A DNA stretch of 54,708 nucleotides. Origin: a virus. This document shows positions 43,219-50,187 of this stretch, in pieces. The position numbers were made by a program, and so were the translations under genes. The stretch is from positions 1 to 54,708 of the IMG/VR virus record IMGVR_UViG_3300028178_000003. One strand, written 5' to 3'. Position 1 is the stretch's first letter. Each line of letters begins with the position of its first letter. The notes beneath the pieces were generated by a model. The model was not told the origin of the DNA. It searched no databases and saw only the letters and a program-made list of their open reading frames with translations.

Positions 43219-44435
43219 GTGAGGAACAACATGCCAAATATTCTCCTAGCAAACTACCTCGAATTGTGGCTTGCCCAGCATCCGGATTATTTGAAAGATC
43301 TGATGACAACGCTGAATCCAATATTTATGCAGACGACGGCACTAACTTGCATTCCGCGACCCGGGAACATCTGGATGCCGATATATATTCCATCGACACA
43401 GATATCGCACAAAAGTATAACTTGGACATACCAAGAATGGATGCTGTCCAAGAGTGCTTAGACTATGTGTGGTCACTGCGGCAAAAGTACAGTCAGAACA
43501 AGATCCCGTTCTATGACTTTATTGAAACTCGTGTCACAATGGAAGGATGGATTCCGAATACAAAGTGTGAAGCACTCAGCGAAGTGGCAGGAACTCTGGA
43601 TTACGCGCTTGTGGTCAATCCTGAGTACGGACCAAAAATCCTGCATGTAACCGATTGGAAATTCGGCCAGGGAATTGAAGTCTTCCCTGATTCTGAACAA
43701 CTCATGGCGTATGCCTTAGGCATGTTGAAGAACGAAGCCAAAGCAATTACCTTCGATGAGGTACACCTCACTATCGTGCAACCGAGACTCATTGGCGAGG
43801 ACCATCTGAAGACAATCATCGTCACAATCAATTCTTTGGTTGACTGGATGGGTAGCACTCTTGTGCCGGCACTTAATGGCATACACGCCAAACACCCGCT
43901 TTTCAGACCATCAATCAAAGCATGCCGTTGGTGCCCCAATAAGATGACGTGTAATGCGCGGCATGAAATGGTTATGCAATTGGCTGTGGATGTCTTTACC
44001 ATTCATGACCAATTACCTACACCTGATATGCCGGCACTTATCGCATTGTACGAGAAGTCCGGCATCATCAAAGACTACCTCAAAGACATCGCCGAGTTCA
44101 TGTTTAATGAGCTGGTACGTGGACGTACTGTACCTGGTTACAAGATTGTAGAAGGTAAGTCCAATCGCGTATGGGCCGACGAAAAGAAAGCCCTTGAGTG
44201 GTGTACCAAGCATGAAGTTGACCCGGATAAGATGTTTGTATCCAAGTTCTTCACGCCTGCTGCGGCCGAAAAAGTCATCGGCGCGAAACTCAAACGTGAT
44301 GAGACTTTCGGCGCATTGATTGTAAAACCGGCTGGCAAACCCTCTCTGGTCACTGAGACTGATAAACGTATGGCTATCGAGTACCGTGACGCGACTGAAA
44401 TTTTTGCTAACTTAGAGTTCCCTGAAGAGATTTAA
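43215..44435 (+). CDS. DUF2800 family nuclease (PD-(D/E)XK, RecB/Cas4-like, 406 aa)
   Basis: Start ATG 43215, which overlaps the preceding stop and follows AAAGGAAC; earlier in-frame ATGs lack a ribosome site. The protein matches the DUF2800 family: EVAGTLDYALVV (active-site Asp) near 130, HVTDWKFGQGIE with Asp/Lys pair near 145-152, SEQLMAYALG. A Cys in RIVACPASG (about residue 20) and a cluster CRWCPNKMTC (about 236-245) suggest an iron-sulfur cluster as in Cas4/AddB nucleases. DUF2800 genes commonly sit near DUF2815 and PolA in phages, as here. Likely a DNA-end processing exonuclease in replication or recombination. Confidence 0.8.
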   Translation: MSEEQHAKYSPSKLPRIVACPASGLFERSDDNAESNIYADDGTNLHSATREHLDADIYSIDTDIAQKYNLDIPRMDAVQECLDYVWSLRQKYSQNKIPFYDFIETRVTMEGWIPNTKCEALSEVAGTLDYALVVNPEYGPKILHVTDWKFGQGIEVFPDSEQLMAYALGMLKNEAKAITFDEVHLTIVQPRLIGEDHLKTIIVTINSLVDWMGSTLVPALNGIHAKHPLFRPSIKACRWCPNKMTCNARHEMVMQLAVDVFTIHDQLPTPDMPALIALYEKSGIIKDYLKDIAEFMFNELVRGRTVPGYKIVEGKSNRVWADEKKALEWCTKHEVDPDKMFVSKFFTPAAAEKVIGAKLKRDETFGALIVKPAGKPSLVTETDKRMAIEYRDATEIFANLEFPEEI

Positions 44436-44454
44436 TTCACCGGGAAAATAAGTG

Positions 44455-44483
44455 TTTACATTGGTTACACTGTATGTTATAAT
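44455..44483 (+). promoter_or_regulatory. Early promoter P6
   Basis: TTTACA (44455-44460) and TATAAT (44478-44483) are 17 bases apart, with GGGAAAATAAGTG upstream. It drives the 44534-47032 group of small genes. Confidence 0.8.
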
Positions 44484-44490
44484 ATATTTA

Positions 44491-44511
44491 ATGACTGAGA
44501 TTCTCAATCAT
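44491..44511 (+). other. 5'-leader hairpin (P6 transcript)
   Basis: ATGACTGAG, loop ATT and CTCAATCAT form a 9-bp stem; the central fifth position is a C-A mismatch at the same place as the U-G and G-U pairs in the two sister hairpins. Confidence 0.65.
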
Positions 44512-44533
44512 AATAACATCACAGGAGGTCCTT

Positions 44534-44800
44534 ATGAAAAAATGTAAAAGATGCGGAACATATGACGTAGTCCTCAAAGCCGACAAAAGTCAGCCGTCAA
44601 GATTTTGTGACATCGCACCGCAAAGTGATTCGGAAGAAACGCATTGGGCTGCAATAAAACGCTGGATATTCGCGTATCTGACCGTTGAAACAGATTATTG
44701 TTATTACTGTACAAAAGTTCTCAACAACCGGATTACGAAACCAATTGACTACAGCGTAGCGTATGAAGCCAAACAAACACCGACATGGGAGATCCGTTAA
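44534..44800 (+). CDS. Small Cys-rich protein (88 aa)
   Basis: CKRCGTY at the N-terminus and CYYCTKVLN near residue 55 are two CxxC knuckles that could bind one zinc ion; between them lies another Cys (RFCDI). The body is otherwise helical. The stop overlaps the next start (TAATG). ACAGGAGG precedes the ATG. Zinc-knuckle function is inferred. Confidence 0.6.
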   Translation: MKKCKRCGTYDVVLKADKSQPSRFCDIAPQSDSEETHWAAIKRWIFAYLTVETDYCYYCTKVLNNRITKPIDYSVAYEAKQTPTWEIR

Positions 44801-45234
44801 TGAATACAGATAAACCGGATTACAAAAAAGCCAGACGCCCCAGTGTAAGTGTTACTGACTTAGTGGCACAAATTGCTGGACAGATTGCTCACGAGCAAGT
44901 ACAGAAGCTTGAAGACGAGCTTATGGAAAAACTCAATAAGTCAAAAACTTATGATTCTTTGATCGCGGATATAGAACAGCTTCGCAGGCAACTCCGAGAC
45001 ACAAACAATGAGTTCCGCAATTACCGTATCAAGCAAGTCAAAGATGCAGACACAAAACGTGTCGAGTCCTCTTTGCAACGCTCAGGTTTCATATGGCCAG
45101 AGGAAGAAGATAAACAGCTACATGAAGAACTGATAACGGCCCTGAACACTATCGCAGCCAACCATGGGCGTTCAGCACATAGCATCCGATGCAGGCTGCA
45201 AGACAAAAATCTACTTAAATTGGTGACATTTTAA
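44800..45234 (+). CDS. Coiled coil plus Myb/SANT-like protein (144 aa)
   Basis: Start ATG 44800 chosen because it overlaps the preceding stop (TAATG) and follows GGGAG. Residues about 30-80 form a coiled coil (VQKLEDELMEKLNKSKTYDS, QLRRQLRDTNNEFRN). The C-terminus (about 98-140) has the W-EEE-L ... IAANHGRSAHSIRCRLQ pattern of Myb/SANT-like or phage Myb-type DNA-binding helices. This may be a small DNA-binding regulator. Its stop overlaps the next start. Confidence 0.6.
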   Translation: MNTDKPDYKKARRPSVSVTDLVAQIAGQIAHEQVQKLEDELMEKLNKSKTYDSLIADIEQLRRQLRDTNNEFRNYRIKQVKDADTKRVESSLQRSGFIWPEEEDKQLHEELITALNTIAANHGRSAHSIRCRLQDKNLLKLVTF

Positions 45235-45416
45235 TGACCGGACCGGACGACTATGACCCTAATGATTTATGTCATAACTGTGGAAAACGACCCATCTACG
45301 GTTATGCTGGTAATGGCATCTTTGTTCCAAACCTCTGCAAGGTGTGCTACAAGTTAGGAATTTGTGGAACACCGGGCCGGGGTTATCATAATAACCCTAA
45401 GAGAGGTAAAGAATGA
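45234..45416 (+). CDS. Small zinc-ribbon-like protein (60 aa)
   Basis: CHNCGKRP and CKVCYKLG give two CxxC pairs, plus a further Cys in GICGTPGRG, fitting a small zinc-binding protein. The start overlaps the previous stop (TAATG) and its stop overlaps the next start. Very short, but its context and motif support a real gene. Confidence 0.6.
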   Translation: MTGPDDYDPNDLCHNCGKRPIYGYAGNGIFVPNLCKVCYKLGICGTPGRGYHNNPKRGKE

Positions 45417-45616
45417 GCTTACGCGCAGTGCGAAAGAGGACAGCGGGTATCATAGAGTTTTCGAATACCGTGATCGATATACTGGAAGACGCTCATGGCG
45501 ACCCAGCATATCCTGCAGACTTTTTCAAAGACGTAATGTACATGTACAACGCTGGACACACTGAGCAAGGAACCGCTTATGACTTAGCTAAGAAATATGG
45601 CTGGGAGGAAGTATGA
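45413..45616 (+). CDS. Small early protein (67 aa)
   Basis: A short alpha/beta protein (IEFSNTVIDILEDAHGDPAY, AYDLAKKYGWEEV) without recognisable motif. Overlapping four-base junctions with both neighbours and an AGAGGTAAAG ribosome site support it. Function unknown. Confidence 0.55.
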   Translation: MSLRAVRKRTAGIIEFSNTVIDILEDAHGDPAYPADFFKDVMYMYNAGHTEQGTAYDLAKKYGWEEV

Positions 45617-45888
45617 CATCTGCAGAATTACGGCAAACGCTAAATGACGTTGAAGCTATCCGTGTAGCATTACGTAAGGTTAAAGAAACCGCGCGTATAG
45701 CACAAGATCGGCTAACAAAACTTCCATGTACAACGGCACAATGTAAGATCTTTGAGAACGTTGAAACAAATGCACAGTATAGCGAAAACGACTTAAATGA
45801 CATGACATTTGGTTTCAGCGTATCAGATCTTAATGCGTTGCTTAACATTGACACGAAAATTAAAGATATTAGCGGAGGTACCAAATGA
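45613..45888 (+). CDS. Small early protein (91 aa)
   Basis: A helical, charged protein (QTLNDVEAIRVALRKVKETA) with two Cys residues in KLPCTTAQCKIF. Coupled to both neighbours by overlapping stop/start. GGGAGGAAGT precedes the ATG. No family recognised. Confidence 0.55.
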   Translation: MTSAELRQTLNDVEAIRVALRKVKETARIAQDRLTKLPCTTAQCKIFENVETNAQYSENDLNDMTFGFSVSDLNALLNIDTKIKDISGGTK

Positions 45889-46076
45889 CGGCGGTTGACC
45901 TATATAACGAGTTCATTAAGAATGATCGTAGCGTAACATCCCATATATATGATTTTAAGACGTCCTTAAAGTCTGTACGTGCGAGTCTTTACCGTATGCG
46001 AAAGCAAAAAGGCGAAACCTTTCAGCTTAAGACTGACGATCTTATGTTAACTATTTATGATGGTTTGGAGGTCTAA
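45885..46076 (+). CDS. Small basic early protein (63 aa)
   Basis: A basic helical protein (FKTSLKSVRASLYRMRKQKG) with possible DNA contact, based only on charge. Coupled to neighbours by overlap, and led by GCGGAGGT. Function unknown. Confidence 0.5.
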   Translation: MTAVDLYNEFIKNDRSVTSHIYDFKTSLKSVRASLYRMRKQKGETFQLKTDDLMLTIYDGLEV

Positions 46077-46327
46077 TGAAAATTGAATTCCCAACCAAAA
46101 TCATAATTACCGCGCCTACTAAAATTCATGCTGTAGACATATTAATGCTAGAACAGTATCTCAATGGTACTATAGCTAATAAAGTATATACAGAATTTGG
46201 CCTGGGTATTCGTTTTCATATCAATCAGCCCGCGGCATATAACTATATGTACGAGGACGACGGGTTAGACCCAGATATCCCAGGTCCTGATCCAAGGCAA
46301 TTCATGCCGAAGAGTTCACATTTATAA
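46076..46327 (+). CDS. Small early protein (83 aa)
   Basis: A mixed protein with an N-terminal strand (FPTKIIITAPTKI) and an acidic/proline-rich tail (DDGLDPDIPGPDPRQFMP). It overlaps the preceding stop by one base, with TGGAGG upstream. No family recognised. Confidence 0.55.
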   Translation: MKIEFPTKIIITAPTKIHAVDILMLEQYLNGTIANKVYTEFGLGIRFHINQPAAYNYMYEDDGLDPDIPGPDPRQFMPKSSHL

Positions 46328-46337
46328 GGAGACGCCA

Positions 46338-46715
46338 ATGAAACTCCTGGCCGCATTAGTCATCGCCGGCACTATCACGGTGCAGGCACATGCTAACGAC
46401 CTGAGCCAGCATATAGCAAAGATTAATCCAGCTCTAGACAAAGCAACTATTCATGCGGTGGCCAGAGAACTAAGGTTGTATCCACCCATTATGACCTACA
46501 TTGCAAGACGAGAATCATCTTTCAACCCGAAAGCACACTCACGAGGTTGTGTAGGATTGACGGGCGTTAACTTAGCAGTTTGGCACAAACATCTTACGGC
46601 GAAAGGAGTAATACAAAGTTCACGTGACTTGTGGACAATCAAGGGGAACCTCAAAGCTGGCTGGTATATTTTTAAACACTATAACAAGAGTTATCGTAGA
46701 TATAGGGGGCTATGA
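46338..46715 (+). CDS. Lytic transglycosylase-like endolysin with signal peptide (125 aa)
   Basis: Residues 1-19 are a typical signal peptide (MKLLAALVIAGTITVQAHA, AHA-type cleavage site), so the product probably acts outside the membrane. The mature part is SLT-like: IARRESSFNPKAHSRGCVG carries the catalytic Glu of soluble lytic transglycosylases followed by the GCVGLTG loop (normally GxxGLMQ). A peptidoglycan-cutting role in lysis or DNA entry follows from the family. It is short for this family (the usual domain is 120-150 residues). AAGGAGACG precedes the ATG. No holin is seen beside it. Confidence 0.72.
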   Translation: MKLLAALVIAGTITVQAHANDLSQHIAKINPALDKATIHAVARELRLYPPIMTYIARRESSFNPKAHSRGCVGLTGVNLAVWHKHLTAKGVIQSSRDLWTIKGNLKAGWYIFKHYNKSYRRYRGL

Positions 46716-47032
46716 TGGGAGATATGGCTGACCACATTGAATGGGCAAACGGAGGTGATGGAATGGGAGATATGGCTGACTTTTCGTTATTTAACGATGG
46801 TTATGATGGCAATGACTATGGCTCCGATGAAGACTGTTACGGCCACGACGGTAGCTATGATTACCATAAACTCGGTAAGCTCCGGCACGTAACCTGTAAG
46901 AACTGCGGAACTGAGAGGCTTCATTGGACAGACTATAAAGGCAAGTGGTATTTGTTTAACGAAAAAAGCCAACAGCACGTATGTGAAAAACGAAAGCAAG
47001 ACGCTGCTAAAGCGTTCCGGCATCTTTTTTAA
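46712..47032 (+). CDS. Acidic protein with zinc-knuckle C-terminus (106 aa)
   Basis: The N-terminal 50 residues are Asp/Gly-rich and contain a small duplication (MGDMAD at residues 2 and about 18). The C-terminal part carries CKNCGTERLHW with a later Cys (QQHVCEKRKQ), probably a zinc knuckle. The start overlaps the previous stop (ATGA). A second ATG, at 46763, has its own GGAGGTG and may also be used. It is the last gene before promoter P7. Confidence 0.55.
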   Translation: MMGDMADHIEWANGGDGMGDMADFSLFNDGYDGNDYGSDEDCYGHDGSYDYHKLGKLRHVTCKNCGTERLHWTDYKGKWYLFNEKSQQHVCEKRKQDAAKAFRHLF

Positions 47033-47050
47033 AAACAGGAAAAATAAGTG

Positions 47051-47079
47051 TTTACTTTTGCGAAACGAAATGATATAAT
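47051..47079 (+). promoter_or_regulatory. Early promoter P7
   Basis: TTTACT (47051-47056) and TATAAT (47074-47079) are 17 bases apart; upstream is CAGGAAAAATAAGTG, as in P5. It drives the 47141 winged-helix gene. Confidence 0.8.
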
Positions 47080-47140
47080 ATATTTAAAGATTGAGTATGA
47101 GAAGTAAATAACCCACAACACAATACAAAGGAGCACGACC

Positions 47141-47731
47141 ATGACTGAAACAGACGAAGAAAAAGCATTACCGAAACGTGATCAGGTCCTCGAACTTCTG
47201 AAAGAAGGCGGATACACCCGTGAGGAAATAGCAACCAAGTTGGCAATGAGCGTGGCAAGTGTCAACAGTCAATTCACCTACCTGCGGTGGATGGGCAATT
47301 TTATCCGGTATGACGAAAACAAAAAACTGTCCATCTGCACGGAAGCCGAATTCAACGAATGGGAAGCCAGCAAAAAGACCGCCACCAAAGCGTCCACGGC
47401 CAAACCCAAGTCTCCGGTGGAAGTATATGAGGCTATGAAGAAAACCCTCGCCACTGACATCAAGAATCGTGATGCTTGGATCGCTAAAGCCGCGGCCGCA
47501 AATAAAGCCGCAGCTGGCAACGAAGACGATGAAGATCTGATGGACGCGATCGACGAAGCCGAAGCCATGGTCGTTCTGTTGGCCCTCAAGGTCAAACGTG
47601 GCCAGATCAAGTTCGACGCCACCCCGGTTCCGGTGGTCGAGCCCATTGTTACCCCGGAAGCCCTGACGGAAGAGCCTTCGGAAGATGTTGAAGTCGAAGA
47701 CGGAATTGCCGCCGACGATGACATCATTTAG
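47141..47731 (+). CDS. Winged-helix protein with charged tail (196 aa)
   Basis: Residues about 10-65 form a winged helix: LPKRDQVLELLKEGGYTREE, IATKLAMSVASVNSQFTYLR, with KKLSIC as the wing strand. Residues about 85-160 are an Ala/Lys/Glu helix (KAAAANKAAAGNEDDEDL) and the C-terminus is very acidic. It leads its transcript after P7 and is followed by a terminator. It is the third DNA-binding protein of this build in the early region; a regulator role is inferred. Its start follows AAAGGAG. Confidence 0.65.
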   Translation: MTETDEEKALPKRDQVLELLKEGGYTREEIATKLAMSVASVNSQFTYLRWMGNFIRYDENKKLSICTEAEFNEWEASKKTATKASTAKPKSPVEVYEAMKKTLATDIKNRDAWIAKAAAANKAAAGNEDDEDLMDAIDEAEAMVVLLALKVKRGQIKFDATPVPVVEPIVTPEALTEEPSEDVEVEDGIAADDDII

Positions 47732-47750
47732 TACATAAACCTGGCAAGAG

Positions 47751-47776
47751 CGCGTCGAGTTATCTCGGCGCGTTTT
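47751..47776 (+). terminator. Intrinsic terminator after the winged-helix gene
   Basis: CGCGTCGAG and CTCGGCGCG form a 9-bp stem (one G-U pair) with loop TTAT, followed by TTTTGGTTT. It ends the P7 transcript or lowers read-through into thyX. Confidence 0.7.
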
Positions 47777-47801
47777 GGTTTAACTCACAAGGAGAAACAC
47801 T

Positions 47802-48476
47802 ATGATCCTACAGGACTACCAAGACATGTCCATAGAGCTCATGGAACAGCCACAAAACGGAGCCATTCTTATAGGTCTCGCATTGGCTATGACTATGCGT
47901 TCGGACAAAGAGTATAAGCCTGTGACCAGAGAGAAATGTAAGTTTCTCATCGACGCTGAGCACATGTCTGTATTTGAGCACGCCACATTCACCTTCCTTA
48001 TAAACGGTATCTCACGGTCGCTTCTTGCACAGATCACAAGACACCGTACAGCCACTATCACGTCCGGTAGCCAGCATTACCAGGACTACAGCGATTATCC
48101 TTGTTCAGCGGGTATTACACATTTGAACAACTATAATGCCGAGTTGCTACTGCGCCAGTCGTTGACTCTTTCTACGACGAATTACAGTAAGTTGCTGGCC
48201 TTGGGCCAAGCTCGTGAAGAAGCAAGGCAAGTACTACCAAATGCCTCAGTTGTAAATATCCTTTGGACGTGTGATGCACGAAACTTATTTGGCTTCTTGC
48301 GTCAACGGCTTTGTAACCGCAATGTCATGGAAATGCGCGTGTTCGCGGCCAAACTTCGTGTCATTTTGTTGGGCGAGTTTCCTGAACTGTTTACATGGAG
48401 CGGGCCGCAATGTGCACACGGCGAGTGTCTCCAAGGGCGCATGCAATGTAAGGAGCGAGCATGGGTACAAGTCTAA
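47802..48476 (+). CDS. thyX: Flavin-dependent thymidylate synthase ThyX (224 aa)
   Basis: The ThyX signature is RHRTATITSGSQHYQDY near residues 79-95 (RHR then S, the RHRx7S motif), with EHMSVFEHATFTFLI before it and NLFGFLRQRLC-type helix after it. This family makes dTMP from dUMP with FADH2 and methylene-tetrahydrofolate, supporting DNA synthesis. Length is typical (220-250). It is coupled by overlap with the dUTPase-like gene, a sensible pair because dUTPase makes dUMP. AAGGAGAAAC precedes the ATG. Confidence 0.85.
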   Translation: MILQDYQDMSIELMEQPQNGAILIGLALAMTMRSDKEYKPVTREKCKFLIDAEHMSVFEHATFTFLINGISRSLLAQITRHRTATITSGSQHYQDYSDYPCSAGITHLNNYNAELLLRQSLTLSTTNYSKLLALGQAREEARQVLPNASVVNILWTCDARNLFGFLRQRLCNRNVMEMRVFAAKLRVILLGEFPELFTWSGPQCAHGECLQGRMQCKERAWVQV

Positions 48477-48826
48477 CAGTCCAACAAATGTTTGAAGCCA
48501 TATCAAAGTACCAATACCATGTTCATCACGTTGACTATGCTACACTGTCCATGAAGCAGCGTATGCAACTTATGCGGGACTACGTTTTAGCAATGCAAGT
48601 GGAACAAGTAGAACTGCTGCAAGAGTTGCCGTGGAAACCATGGAAATACGCCGAAGACCACAGTTGTTTGATTGACATGCAAAAACTTATAGAGGAATGG
48701 GTTGACTGTCTGTTCTTTTTGATTGACCAAGCCCTTGTCCTCAAAATATCAGCCGAAGATGTCACAGAAACTTTTCAAGCAGTACTAACTAAAAATTATG
48801 CACGCAAAAAGGAAAACGCAATATGA
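48461..48826 (+). CDS. Dimeric dUTPase/MazG-like pyrophosphatase (121 aa)
   Basis: An all-alpha protein with the acidic metal-binding pattern of the dUTPase-2/MazG family: QVEQVELLQELPWKPWK (acidic pair and WK) near 45-62, then EEWVDCLFFLIDQAL near 86-100. It would convert dUTP to dUMP, giving substrate to ThyX next to it. The start overlaps the ThyX end by 16 bases, so it is coupled. Length is somewhat short for the family but complete. A general NTP-pyrophosphatase is an alternative. Confidence 0.7.
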   Translation: MGTSLTVQQMFEAISKYQYHVHHVDYATLSMKQRMQLMRDYVLAMQVEQVELLQELPWKPWKYAEDHSCLIDMQKLIEEWVDCLFFLIDQALVLKISAEDVTETFQAVLTKNYARKKENAI

Positions 48827-49398
48827 TTACGCCAATTATGAGATTGTCATTTCCGGCCTTGTTTGAACCAAAGGCCAATCCTTCCGGCAAAATGAAGTAC
48901 GGGTGTTCTTTGCTTATCAGCAAGGACGACGTAGCCGGTGTTAAACAGTTACAAGACGCTATCCAGAAGGCTATGCAAAAAGGTAAGGAAACTCTCTGGT
49001 CAAACAAGATTCCTGCCTTCCGGTATCAGCCCCTTCGTGACGGCGACGCAGAGCTCGCAAGCGGTGAAAAGACGGATCCCGTCTATAAGAACACGTTCTT
49101 CCTCAACGCCTCCGCAGATACCGCCCCTGGCATTGTTATGGCCACGGGGTCTGGCCCCAAGCCTATCCTTGATGTATCCGCAATCTTTGCGGGCTGCTGG
49201 GTTCGTGCCGACATCAACGCATTTCCGTATAAGAATAGCGGCAATTGCGGTGTTGGTTGGGGCCTCAACAATGTTCTACTCGTCAAAGAAGGTGAGCGTC
49301 TTGATGGTCGCATGCGGGCAACCGATGCCTTTGCCAACTACGATGTCGTAGAAGAAGACGGCGCGACTGGTGATCCTGCAGGCGACGACATTATGTAA
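48823..49398 (+). CDS. DUF2815 ssDNA-binding protein (191 aa)
   Basis: The sequence fits the DUF2815 family: MRLSFPALFEPKANPSGKMK at the N-terminus, YGCSLLISKDD, then FFLNASADTAPGIV and GCWVRADINAFPYKN, ending with an acidic tail (EEDGATGDPAGDDIM). DUF2815 proteins are considered T7 gp2.5-like single-stranded DNA-binding proteins; the acidic C-terminus is typical of such proteins and used to contact the polymerase or primase. Starts by overlap with the dUTPase-like gene. A strong terminator follows. Its partner DUF2800 is encoded at 43215. Confidence 0.8.
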   Translation: MITPIMRLSFPALFEPKANPSGKMKYGCSLLISKDDVAGVKQLQDAIQKAMQKGKETLWSNKIPAFRYQPLRDGDAELASGEKTDPVYKNTFFLNASADTAPGIVMATGSGPKPILDVSAIFAGCWVRADINAFPYKNSGNCGVGWGLNNVLLVKEGERLDGRMRATDAFANYDVVEEDGATGDPAGDDIM

Positions 49399-49419
49399 AC
49401 TGTAACACTTCGGCTGTTA

Positions 49420-49449
49420 AGAGGCTCGGGCTGTCCGAGCCTCTTTTTT
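49420..49449 (+). terminator. Strong intrinsic terminator after the ssDNA-binding protein
   Basis: AGAGGCTCGG and CCGAGCCTCT form a perfect 10-bp stem with a 5-base loop, followed by TTTTT. It ends the thyX-dUTPase-DUF2815 transcript. Confidence 0.9.
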
Positions 49450-49486
49450 ACCCCGCTAATTTACTAAAAACGAAATGGTGTAAACT

Positions 49487-49915
49487 ATGGAAGCTCAATT
49501 GAACCGCTGGCGACAATTACTTGATGATTGGACTGATGACATATTTACAATGCCTTGGTCTACTGATGGCCGTCGGCAAGCGAGATTTGAGGCTTGGACG
49601 CAGAGCGCCAGAGAGTACGAAACATTACGAAAGGAACACGAGATGACAATTCAAGATACCCTTAATGAACGGCAGAAGACACATGGTAATTTTGGTACAC
49701 ATGCAGATATCTGTCAAGCCTTGAAACGTGTGATGTATCAAACACCTAGCTGGTATGAACTATCAGCGCCTCAGAAAGAAGCGCTTGATATGATCCAGCA
49801 TAAAGTGGCAAGGATTCTTAACGGCAATCCTGGTGAACAAGACCATTGGCGAGATATCGCGGGATACGCTGAACTTGAACGACAAATCCTAGAATACGAG
49901 GAGGCACATATATGA
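49487..49915 (+). CDS. DUF6378 family protein (142 aa)
   Basis: The C-terminal 90 residues match a phage family (DUF6378): TLNERQKTHGNFGTHADI, PQKEALDMIQHKVARILNG, DHWRDIAGYAELE. The N-terminal 52 residues look like an extra helix; a second ATG at 49643 with its own AAAGGAAC gives only the conserved domain. The start is therefore uncertain. The function of the family is unknown. The stop overlaps the next start. Confidence 0.65.
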   Translation: MEAQLNRWRQLLDDWTDDIFTMPWSTDGRRQARFEAWTQSAREYETLRKEHEMTIQDTLNERQKTHGNFGTHADICQALKRVMYQTPSWYELSAPQKEALDMIQHKVARILNGNPGEQDHWRDIAGYAELERQILEYEEAHI

Positions 49916-50187
49916 CGCCAGAGCAAATGAGGAACATCGCAGATCGTGCTGAAGTTCAACGCATTGTAGAACGGTACCGAGGTAAGTTCGGTCGTACTCT
50001 TACTGTGCATATCAGCCGCACGATCAATATGGGCAATTACAACAGTCTCAAGGTCGAGGCTGGACTATCACAGGAGATTGCCCATGATGCAAACCAAGAT
50101 GCCGTATACAAGCAGATGTGGAATGACTGCAACAAAGAAGTCAATCGTGCAATTGCGGCATTTGACAAGTCAAAGGCACCCAAATGA
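49912..50187 (+). CDS. Small early protein (91 aa)
   Basis: A helical basic protein (EQMRNIADRAEVQRIVERYR) with no recognised family, overlapping both neighbours at start and stop by four bases. GAGGAGG lies upstream of the ATG. It sits directly before the DNA polymerase gene. Function unknown. Confidence 0.55.
   Translation: MTPEQMRNIADRAEVQRIVERYRGKFGRTLTVHISRTINMGNYNSLKVEAGLSQEIAHDANQDAVYKQMWNDCNKEVNRAIAAFDKSKAPK

Noticed and set aside
46338-46715. Holin next to the transglycosylase
   Set aside because: No neighbour has two or more membrane segments; only the signal peptide of the transglycosylase itself is hydrophobic.
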